A stretch of DNA of 64,000 nt from JBMNQH01 sp050944035 (GTDB lineage Bacteria > Bacillota > Clostridia > Oscillospirales > Oscillospiraceae), in assembly GCA_050944035.1 (NCBI GenBank), contig JBMNQH010000001.1, forward strand, positions 62,001 through 126,000, given 5' to 3'. The notes under the pieces are model-generated. The model saw nothing but the letters and a program-made list of their open reading frames with translations. It made no database searches and was not told the DNA's origin. Both the position numbers and the translations under genes were made by a program. Position 1 is the first letter of the stretch; each line of letters opens with the position of its first letter. Shown piece after piece: positions 43,986 through 52,923 of the stretch.

Positions 43986-45186
43986 GATACCACAAATTGG
44001 CTGGCGGAAAAAGGCACTGTTTTTCCTTACCAGTCAATGTATCACACTTTTTGGGTCTACGCTGGTTCAAATGGCGATTGTATGGTATGCGACTATGCAG
44101 ACAGCCTCTGGTGTTTGGGTTGCCGCTTTTACGGTGTGTGCGTATCTGCCGCAGTTTTTGATGTCTTTTCCCGGTGGTGTATGGGCCGATCGATACGATC
44201 GAAAGCGGCTGATTATTGGTGCGGATGTTGTGATTGCCGTTGTCACGCTGGTGATGATCGTAGCCATTCCGCACATTTCCTCGGAGCCGGCTTTGCTTGG
44301 TGGATTGCTGCTTGTGTCGGTCATACGTTCTTTGGGAGCAGGGATTCAAACACCAGCAGTCAATGCCTCCGTTCCCAGGCTTGTCCCGGAGGATCAGCTT
44401 ATGCGGTATAATGGCATTAACGCCACGATGCAATCTATCGTTCAGTTCGCGGCTCCTGCAGCTGCCGGAGTCATTTTTGCGGTGAGTACGCTAAGCACAA
44501 CGCTGATGGTAGATATTGCAACTGCAATACTTGGTATCGGATTTTTATCCGGTTTATTTCTTCCAAAGCAGCCAACCAAACAGAAGAGCCAATCTGTATT
44601 CACAGATATGAAAATTGGCGTACAGTATGCATTTTCGGATAAGCTGATTGGAAAACTTTTGTTAGTATACGGCCTTTTTACCTTTCTGTGTGTTCCGGCG
44701 GGATTTCTCGCCGGTCTCTTTGTTCGTCGTGTTTTCGGTAATACCTATTGGTATTTGACAGCAGTTGAATGGAGTGGATTTGCCGGGATGATGACTGGCG
44801 GTATTGTGATGAGTATATCGGGCGGTTTTCAGAGTCGGGTAAAAAGTCTGGTTGTGGGCCTTGCAACATTTGGCGTTTTTGCGATTGGGATGGGACTTTC
44901 TCAAAACTTTATTCTTTATCTTACCTTCATGCTATTCTACGGAATTTCGATGACAGTGATTCAAACCACTATCACGACCCTATTACAGGAAAACACCAAG
45001 GTGTCCATGCAAGGGCGTGTGTTTGGGCTGCTCTCTACAATGTATTCTGGGTTTCTTCCTGTGGGAATGGCGCTTTTTGGGCCGTTAGCGGACAGCATTC
45101 CGTTACAATGGATTATGTGTTGCTCTGGCGTGGCGTTACTTCTTCTTGCAGGTATGTGTTGCTTTGTTCGGCATTCTATCAAATAA
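43978..45186 (+). CDS. Major facilitator superfamily efflux protein (Mef/MFS_3-like)
   Basis: 402 residues, about 12 membrane helices. The loop 2-3 signature GGVWADRYDRKRLII matches drug:proton antiporters related to macrolide efflux (Mef) proteins. ATG 43978 overlaps the end of the AraC-GNAT gene by 8 bases. Substrate unknown. It is not close enough by eye to call a known resistance gene. Confidence 0.85.
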   Translation: MDEIPQIGWRKKALFFLTSQCITLFGSTLVQMAIVWYATMQTASGVWVAAFTVCAYLPQFLMSFPGGVWADRYDRKRLIIGADVVIAVVTLVMIVAIPHISSEPALLGGLLLVSVIRSLGAGIQTPAVNASVPRLVPEDQLMRYNGINATMQSIVQFAAPAAAGVIFAVSTLSTTLMVDIATAILGIGFLSGLFLPKQPTKQKSQSVFTDMKIGVQYAFSDKLIGKLLLVYGLFTFLCVPAGFLAGLFVRRVFGNTYWYLTAVEWSGFAGMMTGGIVMSISGGFQSRVKSLVVGLATFGVFAIGMGLSQNFILYLTFMLFYGISMTVIQTTITTLLQENTKVSMQGRVFGLLSTMYSGFLPVGMALFGPLADSIPLQWIMCCSGVALLLLAGMCCFVRHSIK

Positions 45187-45370
45187 GTAGTTTTGTTTAC
45201 CTTCCGATGGCAAAAGAAAGAAGTGGTCGCTCTCTGTCTCTTTATTTGCTGCGATCCACCTAATAGATTTGCTGGCAAACAACGCATGTACGCGGAGGCC
45301 AAAAGCGTCCTTTCCAGGGGTAAGAGTGGAACGAGATATCATATAAGTAAAGACATTGATTGCCTGACCG

Positions 45371-46141
45371 CTATCTAACAGCGTTTTTCATGGATTTTAC
45401 ATACTCTCCGATATAGTCCGACGCATCTTTTCCATATTTCTCAAGCAACTTAATAATAGCGGAGCCGACAATTGTACCGTCAGATATACTTGCCATTTTC
45501 TCTGCCTGCTCGGGAGTGGAGATACCAAAGCCGATTGCACAAGGTATATCCGTGTTTTCACGAACAACGGTTACGATTGCTGCAAGATCTGTCTTTATCT
45601 CGCTTCGTGTACCTGTTACGCCAAGGCTCGAGACAATGTATAGGAAACCCTCGGCCTCCTTGGCAATTTTCGCAATACGGTTTTCTGATGTAGGGGCGAT
45701 AAGGGATATGAGATCGACACCGTATTTGTGGCAGAACGGCAGGAATTCATCTTTTTCTTCGAATGGTAGATCTGGAAGGATAAGGCCATCTATTCCAATT
45801 TCTCCACAGGTTGAGATAAAATGTTCAGCACCATATGAAAATACCACATTGGCATACGTCATGAACACCATAGGAATTTTTATATCCTGCCGAAGTTCTT
45901 TTACAAAAGAGAATATTTTATCGGTCGTAACACCGCCAGATAGTGCACGGAGATTTGCACCCTGAATAACAGGCCCTTCAGCGGTCGGGTCGGAAAAGGG
46001 AATACCAAGTTCGATCAGATCGGCGCCATTTTCCACAGCGGCGCGAACGGATGCAGCAGTAGTTTCCAAATCGGGGTCACCGCAGGTGAGAAAGGAAATA
46101 AATGCCTTTCCGTTTTCAAATGCTTTTCTAATATTACTCAT
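45371..46141 (-). CDS. trpA: Tryptophan synthase alpha chain
   Basis: 256 residues. Cleaves indole-3-glycerol phosphate to indole, which passes through a tunnel to TrpB. LIELGIPFSDPTAEGPVIQGA contains the catalytic Glu/Asp region, and GLILPDLPFEEKDEF follows. ATG 46141 overlaps trpB by 8 bases. An in-frame ATG at 46192 lies inside trpB. Last gene of the trp operon. Confidence 0.97.
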   Translation of the reverse strand: MSNIRKAFENGKAFISFLTCGDPDLETTAASVRAAVENGADLIELGIPFSDPTAEGPVIQGANLRALSGGVTTDKIFSFVKELRQDIKIPMVFMTYANVVFSYGAEHFISTCGEIGIDGLILPDLPFEEKDEFLPFCHKYGVDLISLIAPTSENRIAKIAKEAEGFLYIVSSLGVTGTRSEIKTDLAAIVTVVRENTDIPCAIGFGISTPEQAEKMASISDGTIVGSAIIKLLEKYGKDASDYIGEYVKSMKNAVR

Positions 46142-47324
46142 GGAGATCCTCCCCTCTATAGCGGGCGATAGCAGCACAGTCTTTGTCCCCACGGCCGGAA
46201 ATGGTAATGACGATAACCTTGTCTTTGTCCATTGTCGGCGCCAATTTCATGGCATAAGCAACAGCGTGCGCTGATTCAATCGCGGGAATGATACCCTCGG
46301 TTTTTGCAAGATATTCGAAAGCATCCACCGCCTCGTCATCTGTTACGGGGATATATTCAGCTCTGCCGATATCGTGGAGATGCGCGTGCTCAGGTCCGAT
46401 ACCTGGATAGTCAAGGCCGGCAGAGATGGAATATACCGGCGCTATTTGTCCATAGTTATCCTGGCAGAAGTAGGATTTCATCCCATGGAAAATACCGACC
46501 CTGCCTGTATTGACTGTTGCGGCAGTTTCAAAGGTATCTATGCCTCTGCCTGCAGCTTCACAGCCAATCAATCGAACCGCGTTGTCCGCAATGAAATGAT
46601 AGAAACTTCCAATAGCGTTAGAGCCTCCGCCGACACAAGCGATGACTGCATCGGGAAGTTTTCCTTCCTTTTCCATGATTTGTTCCTTAATTTCCTTTGA
46701 AATGACGGCCTGGAAATCACGGACTATGGTCGGGAACGGGTGGGGGCCCATTACAGAGCCAAGACAGTAGTGCGTATCTGCAATTCGAGATGTCCATTCA
46801 CGCATAGCTTCGGAAACGGCATCTTTAAGGGTTGCGGTGCCTGTCTTTACAGGAATGACTTCTGCGCCCAGTAAACGCATACGGTATACGTTCAGAGCCT
46901 GACGGACGGTATCCTCTTCCCCCATGAAGACAACGCACTCCATGCCCATAAGAGCAGCAGCGGTAGCAGTGGCAACGCCGTGCTGTCCGGCACCTGTTTC
47001 GGCAATAAGGCGGGTTTTGCCCATCTTTTTTGCGAGAAGAGCCTGTCCGAGAACGTTGTTAATTTTGTGTGCTCCTGTGTGGTTCAAATCTTCTCTTTTG
47101 AGATAGATTTTTGCACCACCCAAATCCCGTGTCATTTTTTCAGCATAATAAAGTCGCGATGGTCTGCCGGCGTACTCATTGAGCAATTCTGTCAACTCAC
47201 GATGAAATTCCGTGTCGTCCTTATAATAATTGTATGCCTGTTCCAATTCTATTACTGCATTCATCAGCGTTTCAGGAATATACTGACCACCGTGAATGCC
47301 AAAGCGTCCTTTTTTCTCTTGCAT
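46134..47324 (-). CDS. trpB: Tryptophan synthase beta chain
   Basis: 396 residues, PLP enzyme joining indole and serine. The PLP lysine is in KREDLNHTGAHKINN, and the phosphate-binding loop is CVGGGSNAIG. Catalytic partner of TrpA, whose gene overlaps. Confidence 0.98.
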   Translation of the reverse strand: MQEKKGRFGIHGGQYIPETLMNAVIELEQAYNYYKDDTEFHRELTELLNEYAGRPSRLYYAEKMTRDLGGAKIYLKREDLNHTGAHKINNVLGQALLAKKMGKTRLIAETGAGQHGVATATAAALMGMECVVFMGEEDTVRQALNVYRMRLLGAEVIPVKTGTATLKDAVSEAMREWTSRIADTHYCLGSVMGPHPFPTIVRDFQAVISKEIKEQIMEKEGKLPDAVIACVGGGSNAIGSFYHFIADNAVRLIGCEAAGRGIDTFETAATVNTGRVGIFHGMKSYFCQDNYGQIAPVYSISAGLDYPGIGPEHAHLHDIGRAEYIPVTDDEAVDAFEYLAKTEGIIPAIESAHAVAYAMKLAPTMDKDKVIVITISGRGDKDCAAIARYRGEDLHE

Positions 47325-47329
47325 GTGGA

Positions 47330-47932
47330 TTACCTTTTCTTTCTGATTTCTTCAATCAATGATTTGATTTTCGCGGGGTCTTTTACTTTATGGGTCTCCA
47401 CACCGCTGGATACATCCAGGAGTACGGCTCTTGTGGAAAGCGCGTCGTGCAGATTCGTGAAATTCAGCCCGCCGGCCAAAGCAAAGGGCTTTGTGACCTG
47501 TTCCAGCAGAGACCAATCGAAAGAGATCCCGACACCTTGCCCCGCATCCAGCAATACAAGATCTGCTGTGCTATCGTTGGCTTTTTTGATATCATCTGGG
47601 GTATGGATCTGAAAGGCCTGCCAGACTCGATGATTGGTCTCGGTTTTCAGCCCGGAGACGTAGGCTTTGTCCTCGTGCCCATGAAGCTGAGCAATCTGAA
47701 TGATGTTCTGGTTCAGAAACTCTACTACGGTCTTTATCGGTTGATCCACGAAAACACCCACAGTTATGATCTTTGGATGCAGTTTTGCGCTGAGGGTCTG
47801 TACTTGTTCCACAGTGACGTTACGGTGGCTTTTGGGAAAGTTGATGATAAAGCCGCAGTAATCCGGCAGGTAAAGATTCAGTGCTTCCACATCCTCCCGC
47901 CTTTTGATCCCACAGATCTTGATTTGCTTCAT
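47330..47932 (-). CDS. trpF: Phosphoribosylanthranilate isomerase
   Basis: 200-residue TIM barrel. It begins KQIKICGIKRREDVEA, with the catalytic Cys in KICG, and the catalytic Asp in LVLLDAGQGVG. It overlaps trpC by 4 bases. Confidence 0.95.
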   Translation of the reverse strand: MKQIKICGIKRREDVEALNLYLPDYCGFIINFPKSHRNVTVEQVQTLSAKLHPKIITVGVFVDQPIKTVVEFLNQNIIQIAQLHGHEDKAYVSGLKTETNHRVWQAFQIHTPDDIKKANDSTADLVLLDAGQGVGISFDWSLLEQVTKPFALAGGLNFTNLHDALSTRAVLLDVSSGVETHKVKDPAKIKSLIEEIRKKR

Positions 47933-48717
47933 ACTGCACCTCTCATTTCCAACAAAAGGCGTCTCTTGTTGGGTGCCCGCATTAGCACTTCGCCCATAAG
48001 CACCGCATCTGCGCCAATCTTTCGCAGCGTATTCACATCCTCAGGGCCAGTAACACCGGATTCTGCTACATACAGGCAGTTTGAGGGAATCAACTCCCGC
48101 AGTTTTGCGGCATTTCGGAAATCCACGGAAAAATCTTTCAGGTTGCGGTTATTGACGCCAATGATCTTGGCACCAGCAGAGAGAGCAGACCGGATTTCCG
48201 TTTCGTCGTGGGTTTCCACCAGAGCGGATAGCCCCAGCGTGTCACAAATTTCCAGATACTTAGAAATGGTTCTGGTGTCCAGCAGTGTGCAGATCAGCAA
48301 CACTGCATCGGCTCCCAAGATTTTCGCTTGATAGATCTGGTATTCATCCACGGTAAAATCCTTACGAATCATGGGGATATTCACATTTTTTCGGATCTCT
48401 TTGAAAATTGCATCGGATCCCAGAAACCAGTTGGGTTCTGTCAAACAGGAGATGCATTCTGCACCGGCATGTTCGTATTCCTCTGCGATTTGCACATAGG
48501 GAAAATCGTGTGCGATGATTCCTTTGGAAGGGGAGGCCCTTTTTACTTCACAGATAAAGGCGAGTCTTGGCTTGGACAGCGCAGCCTGAAGGAGGTTGGG
48601 GGTTCGGGGTTGTGCCATTGCGCACAGTTCCCGAAGCTGTTCCAGACAGACTTTTTTCTTGTCGGCTGCTACGCGGTTTTTTGTATAATCCGCAATGGTA
48701 TTTAGGATGGTTTTCAT
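47929..48717 (-). CDS. trpC: Indole-3-glycerol phosphate synthase
   Basis: 262-residue TIM barrel. CEVKRASPSKG holds the catalytic lysine, and IRKDFTVDEYQIYQA and VNNRNLKDFSVD are family motifs. Single-domain TrpC, not fused to TrpF. Confidence 0.97.
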   Translation of the reverse strand: MKTILNTIADYTKNRVAADKKKVCLEQLRELCAMAQPRTPNLLQAALSKPRLAFICEVKRASPSKGIIAHDFPYVQIAEEYEHAGAECISCLTEPNWFLGSDAIFKEIRKNVNIPMIRKDFTVDEYQIYQAKILGADAVLLICTLLDTRTISKYLEICDTLGLSALVETHDETEIRSALSAGAKIIGVNNRNLKDFSVDFRNAAKLRELIPSNCLYVAESGVTGPEDVNTLRKIGADAVLMGEVLMRAPNKRRLLLEMRGAV

Positions 48718-48720
48718 GAG

Positions 48721-49752
48721 TTACTCCGCGTTGCTGGCAACCACATAAGCCTGCTGTTTTGCATAAGCAGCGCCGCTGTCAATGGTCTGCGCAGCCAGTT
48801 TGATGCCCTCTTCGATACAGGGCGCTTTGTCTGCGATGTACAGGGCCACACCAGCATTGTACAGCACAGCGTCCCGTTTGGCGCCCATCTCTTCCCCTTT
48901 CAGAATGGCAGTGGTAATCGCTGCGTTTTCTGCAGGGGTACCGCCTAACAGTTCCTCTTTGGCACAGGGGGTCAGGCCGAAGTCCTGCGGGCGAATGGTA
49001 TATGGGTTATAGAAGCCGTCCTTGATCTCACAGACAAAGGTGGGAGCACTCAGAGAGACTTCATCCAGTTTATCCATGCCATAGACTACCATACCGCGAC
49101 GGATGCCAAGGGTGGTAAGCACCTTTGCAAGCGGTTGTACCAGACTTTCGTCATACACGCCAAGCAACATGCGGCTGGGTTTTGCTGGGTTTGTGAGGGG
49201 ACCGAGAATGTTGAATACTGTGCGGAATCCCAGTTCCTTGCGAATAGCCCCCACATGTTTCATGCTGGTATGATACTTCTGTGCGAAGAAGAAGCAAATA
49301 CCCACGTCCTTCAGCAACTTGATGCACTGCTCGGGTTCTTGCATGATGTTGATACCCAAAGCCTCTTGACAATCAGCAGTGCCACAGGCACTGCTGGCAG
49401 CGCGATTGCCATGCTTTGCGATCTTCACACCTGCTGCTGCACAGACTATGGCGCTGGTGGTGGAGATGTTGAAGGTGTTGGAGCGGTCGCCGCCAGTGCC
49501 CACAATTTCCATGACCTCCATGTCTCTGGTATCTACTGACAGAGCGTGAGCACGCATGGCAGCGGCACAGCCGGAAATCTCATCAATGGTCTCTGCCTTA
49601 GTGCTCTTGGTGGAGAGAGCAGCCAGAAAGGCGGCGTTTTGTGTTTGCGTTGTATCGCCGTTCATGATTTCATTCATGACTGTATAGGCTTCTTCATAAG
49701 TCAGATCTTCTTTGCTGACAATTTTTTCAATCGCTTCCTTAATCATGTTCAA
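48721..49752 (-). CDS. trpD: Anthranilate phosphoribosyltransferase
   Basis: 343 residues. The PRPP-binding loop is GTGGDRSNTFNIST, and KHGNRAASSACGTADC follows. Separate from TrpG here. It overlaps trpG by 4 bases. Confidence 0.97.
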   Translation of the reverse strand: MNMIKEAIEKIVSKEDLTYEEAYTVMNEIMNGDTTQTQNAAFLAALSTKSTKAETIDEISGCAAAMRAHALSVDTRDMEVMEIVGTGGDRSNTFNISTTSAIVCAAAGVKIAKHGNRAASSACGTADCQEALGINIMQEPEQCIKLLKDVGICFFFAQKYHTSMKHVGAIRKELGFRTVFNILGPLTNPAKPSRMLLGVYDESLVQPLAKVLTTLGIRRGMVVYGMDKLDEVSLSAPTFVCEIKDGFYNPYTIRPQDFGLTPCAKEELLGGTPAENAAITTAILKGEEMGAKRDAVLYNAGVALYIADKAPCIEEGIKLAAQTIDSGAAYAKQQAYVVASNAE

Positions 49753-50327
49753 TGCTCCTTTACAAGATTTAAAAAGTTTTCGATGATTTGTATACCGTTT
49801 GGTGTCATAATGGATTCGGGATGGAACTGCAGGCCGTATATGTCATACTCTGTATGCTGCACCGCCATGATCTCGCCGTCATCGGCTTTTGCAATGATTT
49901 CAAGACAGGTCGGCAGTGTATCTTCAATCACTGCAAGTGAATGATACCGCGCCACGGGGATCTCCTGCGGACAATTGGAAAACAGTTTGCTTTTGCGACT
50001 AATGAAGGTTTGTGACTGTTTACCGTGCATCAGTGTTTTGGTATAGGATACGGTAGCTCCATATGCAGTACAGATGGCCTGGTGGCCGAGACACACGCCC
50101 AAGATTGGGAATTTATTGCCCAATTCCTTTACCAGCTCCACACAGATTCCGGCATTTTCGGGCTTACCGGGACCTGGGGAAAGAATGATGGCATCGGGCT
50201 GTAGCGCTCGAACTTCTTCCACTGTCATGGCATCGTTTCGCATTACTTGGATGTCTGGGTTGACAGAGCCGATGAGCTGATACAGATTATAGGAAAAGCT
50301 GTCGTAATTATCGATCAGAAGGATCAT
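49749..50327 (-). CDS. trpG: Anthranilate synthase glutaminase subunit
   Basis: 192-residue class I glutaminase: ILLIDNYDSFSYNLYQ, the nucleophile Cys in LGVCLGHQAI and the C-terminal QFHPES. It may also serve PabB, as in some Firmicutes. ATG 50327 overlaps the trpE stop by 4 bases. The longer start at 50387 is inside trpE. Confidence 0.96.
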   Translation of the reverse strand: MILLIDNYDSFSYNLYQLIGSVNPDIQVMRNDAMTVEEVRALQPDAIILSPGPGKPENAGICVELVKELGNKFPILGVCLGHQAICTAYGATVSYTKTLMHGKQSQTFISRKSKLFSNCPQEIPVARYHSLAVIEDTLPTCLEIIAKADDGEIMAVQHTEYDIYGLQFHPESIMTPNGIQIIENFLNLVKEH

Positions 50328-51787
50328 ACTGTTACCCCCTCTGCGGCCTGCAATGCTTTGATCACGGCAGCAGCTTTGTTCAGACACTCCTGATATTCCC
50401 TTTCGGGAACGGAGTCAGCTACGATTCCAGCGCCGCTGCGGACAAAAACCTTGCCGTTCTTTTTATAGGCAATACGGATCGCAATACAGGTATCCAGATT
50501 GCCGGTGAAGTCCAGATATCCAATGGCACCACCGTATATTCCGCGTTTGTTGTTCTCAATATCGTTGATCAGCTGGCACGCCCGGATTTTTGGTGCACCG
50601 GAAAGGGTACCGGCGGGAAGAATGGCATCCACTGCATCCAACGCATCTCTGCCCTCTGCGATCTCGCCGCGTACAGTGGAACCGATGTGCATTACGTGGG
50701 AGAAACGCTCGATAGAATGATAGTTATCCACAGTTACGCTGCCAAAACGACTGATTTTTCCGATGTCGTTCCGACCAAGATCCACGAGCATGTTGTGTTC
50801 TGCCAGTTCCTTGGGATCTGCCAGCAACTCCTCTTCGAGTTGCCTATCCTCTTCCGCTGTTTTTCCGCGAGGTCTGGTGCCAGCCAGCGGGAAAGTGTGG
50901 AGCACACCGTCTTCCAACTTGACTAAAGTCTCGGGCGAAGCGCCGGCCACCTCCATATCGGAACTCGAAAAATAGAACATATAGGGGGAGGGGTTCACTG
51001 TGCGAAGGATGCGATAGGTGTTGAGCAGGCTGCCTTCGTACTGTGCTTCCAGCCGGTTGGACAGGACGATCTGAAAAATGTCGCCCTCTTTGATATGGTG
51101 CTTGGCTTTCTGTACCATATTGCAGAAAGTGTCTTTATCAAAAAGCGACGTGATTTCAGAGCGGAGTCTGCCGGGTACCTCCAGCTTCGGGATGCCGGAG
51201 CGAATGAGCTCTGCCATCTGTTTCAGTTCCAGCATCGCGCGGTTGTATTCCACTTCCAGATCCTCCAGTGAGATGTTTACAATCAGTACGATCTTTTGCC
51301 AAAAGTGATCGAAGGCAATGACTTTATCAAACAACATCAGATCCACATCATGAAAGCCCTCTATGTCCTCTGCATCCAGACGGAGAGAGGGCTCTGCGTA
51401 TTTCATATAATCGTAGGAGAAATATCCTACAAGACCGCCCGTGAATGTTGGCAGGCCAGGGAACTGGGGACTTTTTCGCTCTGTCAGGATCTGACGGATA
51501 TATTTTCCCGGATCTGCAGTGGTTACAGTGAGATCGCCGATCTTCATTCTACCGCCGGTACAGGTAATTTCTAATATCGGATTGCATCCTAGAAATGTAT
51601 AACGGCCCCATTTTTCCCGATCTTCTGCCGACTCCAGCATATAGCAATGAGTGGATACATTTTTCAGGATTTTCAGCAACTCGATGGGTGTGCGCAGATC
51701 TGACAGGATCTCCATGCTCACTGGTGCAGTTTTGTAATCACCTGTTGCTGCCATTTTTCTGATTTCCTCCAATGTTGGATAGAACAT
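50324..51787 (-). CDS. trpE: Anthranilate synthase component I
   Basis: 487 residues. The tryptophan feedback-site motif appears as MLESAE near the N-terminus. The chorismate-binding domain has ASPETLVKLEDG, HNMLVDLGRNDIGKIS and GTLSGAPKIRACQLI. First structural gene, under T-box control. Confidence 0.97.
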   Translation of the reverse strand: MFYPTLEEIRKMAATGDYKTAPVSMEILSDLRTPIELLKILKNVSTHCYMLESAEDREKWGRYTFLGCNPILEITCTGGRMKIGDLTVTTADPGKYIRQILTERKSPQFPGLPTFTGGLVGYFSYDYMKYAEPSLRLDAEDIEGFHDVDLMLFDKVIAFDHFWQKIVLIVNISLEDLEVEYNRAMLELKQMAELIRSGIPKLEVPGRLRSEITSLFDKDTFCNMVQKAKHHIKEGDIFQIVLSNRLEAQYEGSLLNTYRILRTVNPSPYMFYFSSSDMEVAGASPETLVKLEDGVLHTFPLAGTRPRGKTAEEDRQLEEELLADPKELAEHNMLVDLGRNDIGKISRFGSVTVDNYHSIERFSHVMHIGSTVRGEIAEGRDALDAVDAILPAGTLSGAPKIRACQLINDIENNKRGIYGGAIGYLDFTGNLDTCIAIRIAYKKNGKVFVRSGAGIVADSVPEREYQECLNKAAAVIKALQAAEGVTV

Positions 51788-51810
51788 TTTCGTTCCTCCT
51801 TTACTATTTG

Positions 51811-51852
51811 AAAATAAAAAATCCTTGACAGAATTTTATCTTCTGTCAAGGA
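51811..51852 (-). terminator. T-box terminator before trpE
   Basis: A perfect 12-bp stem (51852-51841 with 51833-51822, minus strand) is followed by a T-rich run (51821-51811). It competes with the antiterminator. Confidence 0.9.
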
Positions 51853-52105
51853 CGAACAAATACAACTTATCCGCGGTGCCACCTTGATTCACGGAATGAC
51901 CGTGCGCTTAGGCAGGATACCAACATATCCCCGGCAACTGACGTATGCCCACACGTCGCAGAATACTCAGCACAAAATATGCTTTTGACTGCGCCCTCAG
52001 CGGTCCATTTGACAACTTGTTTCTTGCCTGATTCTCAGCATCGCAGGCTCTCTGTGAAGGCATCATCGCCGTTATCTCCGCTTCAACGGTTTGGTGTATT
52101 AGATT
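51811..52105 (-). ncRNA. T-box leader of the trp operon (specifier UGG, Trp)
   Basis: On the minus strand the T-box core AAGGTGGCACCGCGG (51886-51872) is followed by the terminator hairpin. Upstream, a stem I with GCGG...CCGC arms frames a loop containing TGG next to ACC, the expected place of the specifier codon. Uncharged tRNA-Trp would pair with UGG and with the T-box and stabilise the antiterminator, turning the operon on when tryptophan is short. The mechanism is established for T-boxes; the exact stem I drawing here is by eye. Confidence 0.9.
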
Positions 52106-52111
52106 GAGCAT

Positions 52112-52140
52112 ATTAAAACACGCTTTGCGTTTGATGTCAA
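52112..52140 (-). promoter_or_regulatory. Promoter of the trp operon
   Basis: On the minus strand, TTGACA (52140-52135), 17 bases, TTTAAT (52117-52112), about 8 bases before the T-box transcript start. Confidence 0.75.
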
Positions 52141-52299
52141 GACGAAAAAGTGATATTTATAAGCTTTTTTGCAATAAGAAACCATGATATTCAGCAACCA
52201 GGCAGGCCGTTCCGGAACTGGATATTCTCATGAGAAGGAGAAAGGGAGCAGCTGCTAGCTACTCCCCAGAACAAATTGTATAATGCTATATCAAAAATA

Positions 52300-52347
52300 A
52301 AAATTGGTGAGTCCTATAAAGGACTCACCGATAGTCGGAGTGTAATT
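52300..52347 (+). repeat. Copy of the tRNA-Pro 3' end and terminator: candidate left attachment site of the island
   Basis: The hairpin around 52305-52328 (GGTGAGTCC ... GGACTCACC) followed by AGTCGGAGTGT closely matches the terminator plus 3' end of the tRNA-Pro gene at 58495-58534 (GGTAAGTCC ... GGACTTACC, GGTCGGAGTGT). It lies on the side expected for an element integrated into the 3' end of that tRNA. The copy is diverged, so the event is old. Confidence 0.6.
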
Positions 52348-52417
52348 ATAGGATCTGGAAAAACACAGTCATATCAATGGTTTAAGAGCAGTTGGCAAGA
52401 GGTTTTTATCCTAAACC
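52340..52417 (+). repeat. Left copy of a diverged direct repeat of about 78 bp
   Basis: Starts GAGTGTAATTATAGGATCT (19 bases identical to the right copy at 56949) and continues with roughly 80 percent matches through a GCAAGAGGTTTT block. It flanks the prophage remnant. Confidence 0.75.
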
Positions 52418-52511
52418 AAAACAAATTATTCCCGAGTGTCAAAGTGGTGGGCATAATCCTCCGCTTTAATTAAAACTTTCTTTGTTTTCCCTTTTTCATC
52501 CCTATAAGTTA

Positions 52512-52817
52512 GTGAGTAAAGTGATTTGCATTGCCGGGGAGTCCGGCAGCGGAAAGACCACCGCCATGCGGAATCTGAACCCGGAAGAGACCGTTTATAT
52601 TGACTGCGACAAGAAAGGCTTGTCGTGGAAGGAATGGAAACAGCAGTACAACGCGGAGAGGAAAAACTATTTTGCTTCCGACTTCCCGTACAAGATCAAA
52701 GCGGTTGTGGCCGGCATCGATAAAACCCGGCTGGAAATTCACTACATCGTGATTGACACCATCAACGGCATCATGGTCGGCAATCTAGAAAAGACCAGGG
52801 AACGGAAATTCATCAGC
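52512..52817 (+). pseudogene. Phage AAA/RecA-like NTPase, N-terminal fragment
   Basis: From a possible GTG at 52512, about 100 residues match a phage ATP-binding protein: P-loop GESGSGKT (residues 9-16), EETVYIDCDKKGLSWK, and a Walker-B-like HYIVIDTINGIMV. The frame then runs on without sense into capsid-gene sequence. The rest of the NTPase gene has been deleted and joined to head-morphogenesis sequence near 52810-52830. Confidence 0.6.
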
Positions 52818-52923
52818 GGCATGAACGGCGGTACAAACTGCTGTTCAGTCACCCGGCGTCGAAGGTTTCGGCGGATGCGTGGGTGCAGCTGCATTATCGG
52901 TTTACGCCGAGCTGGAATCGTTC

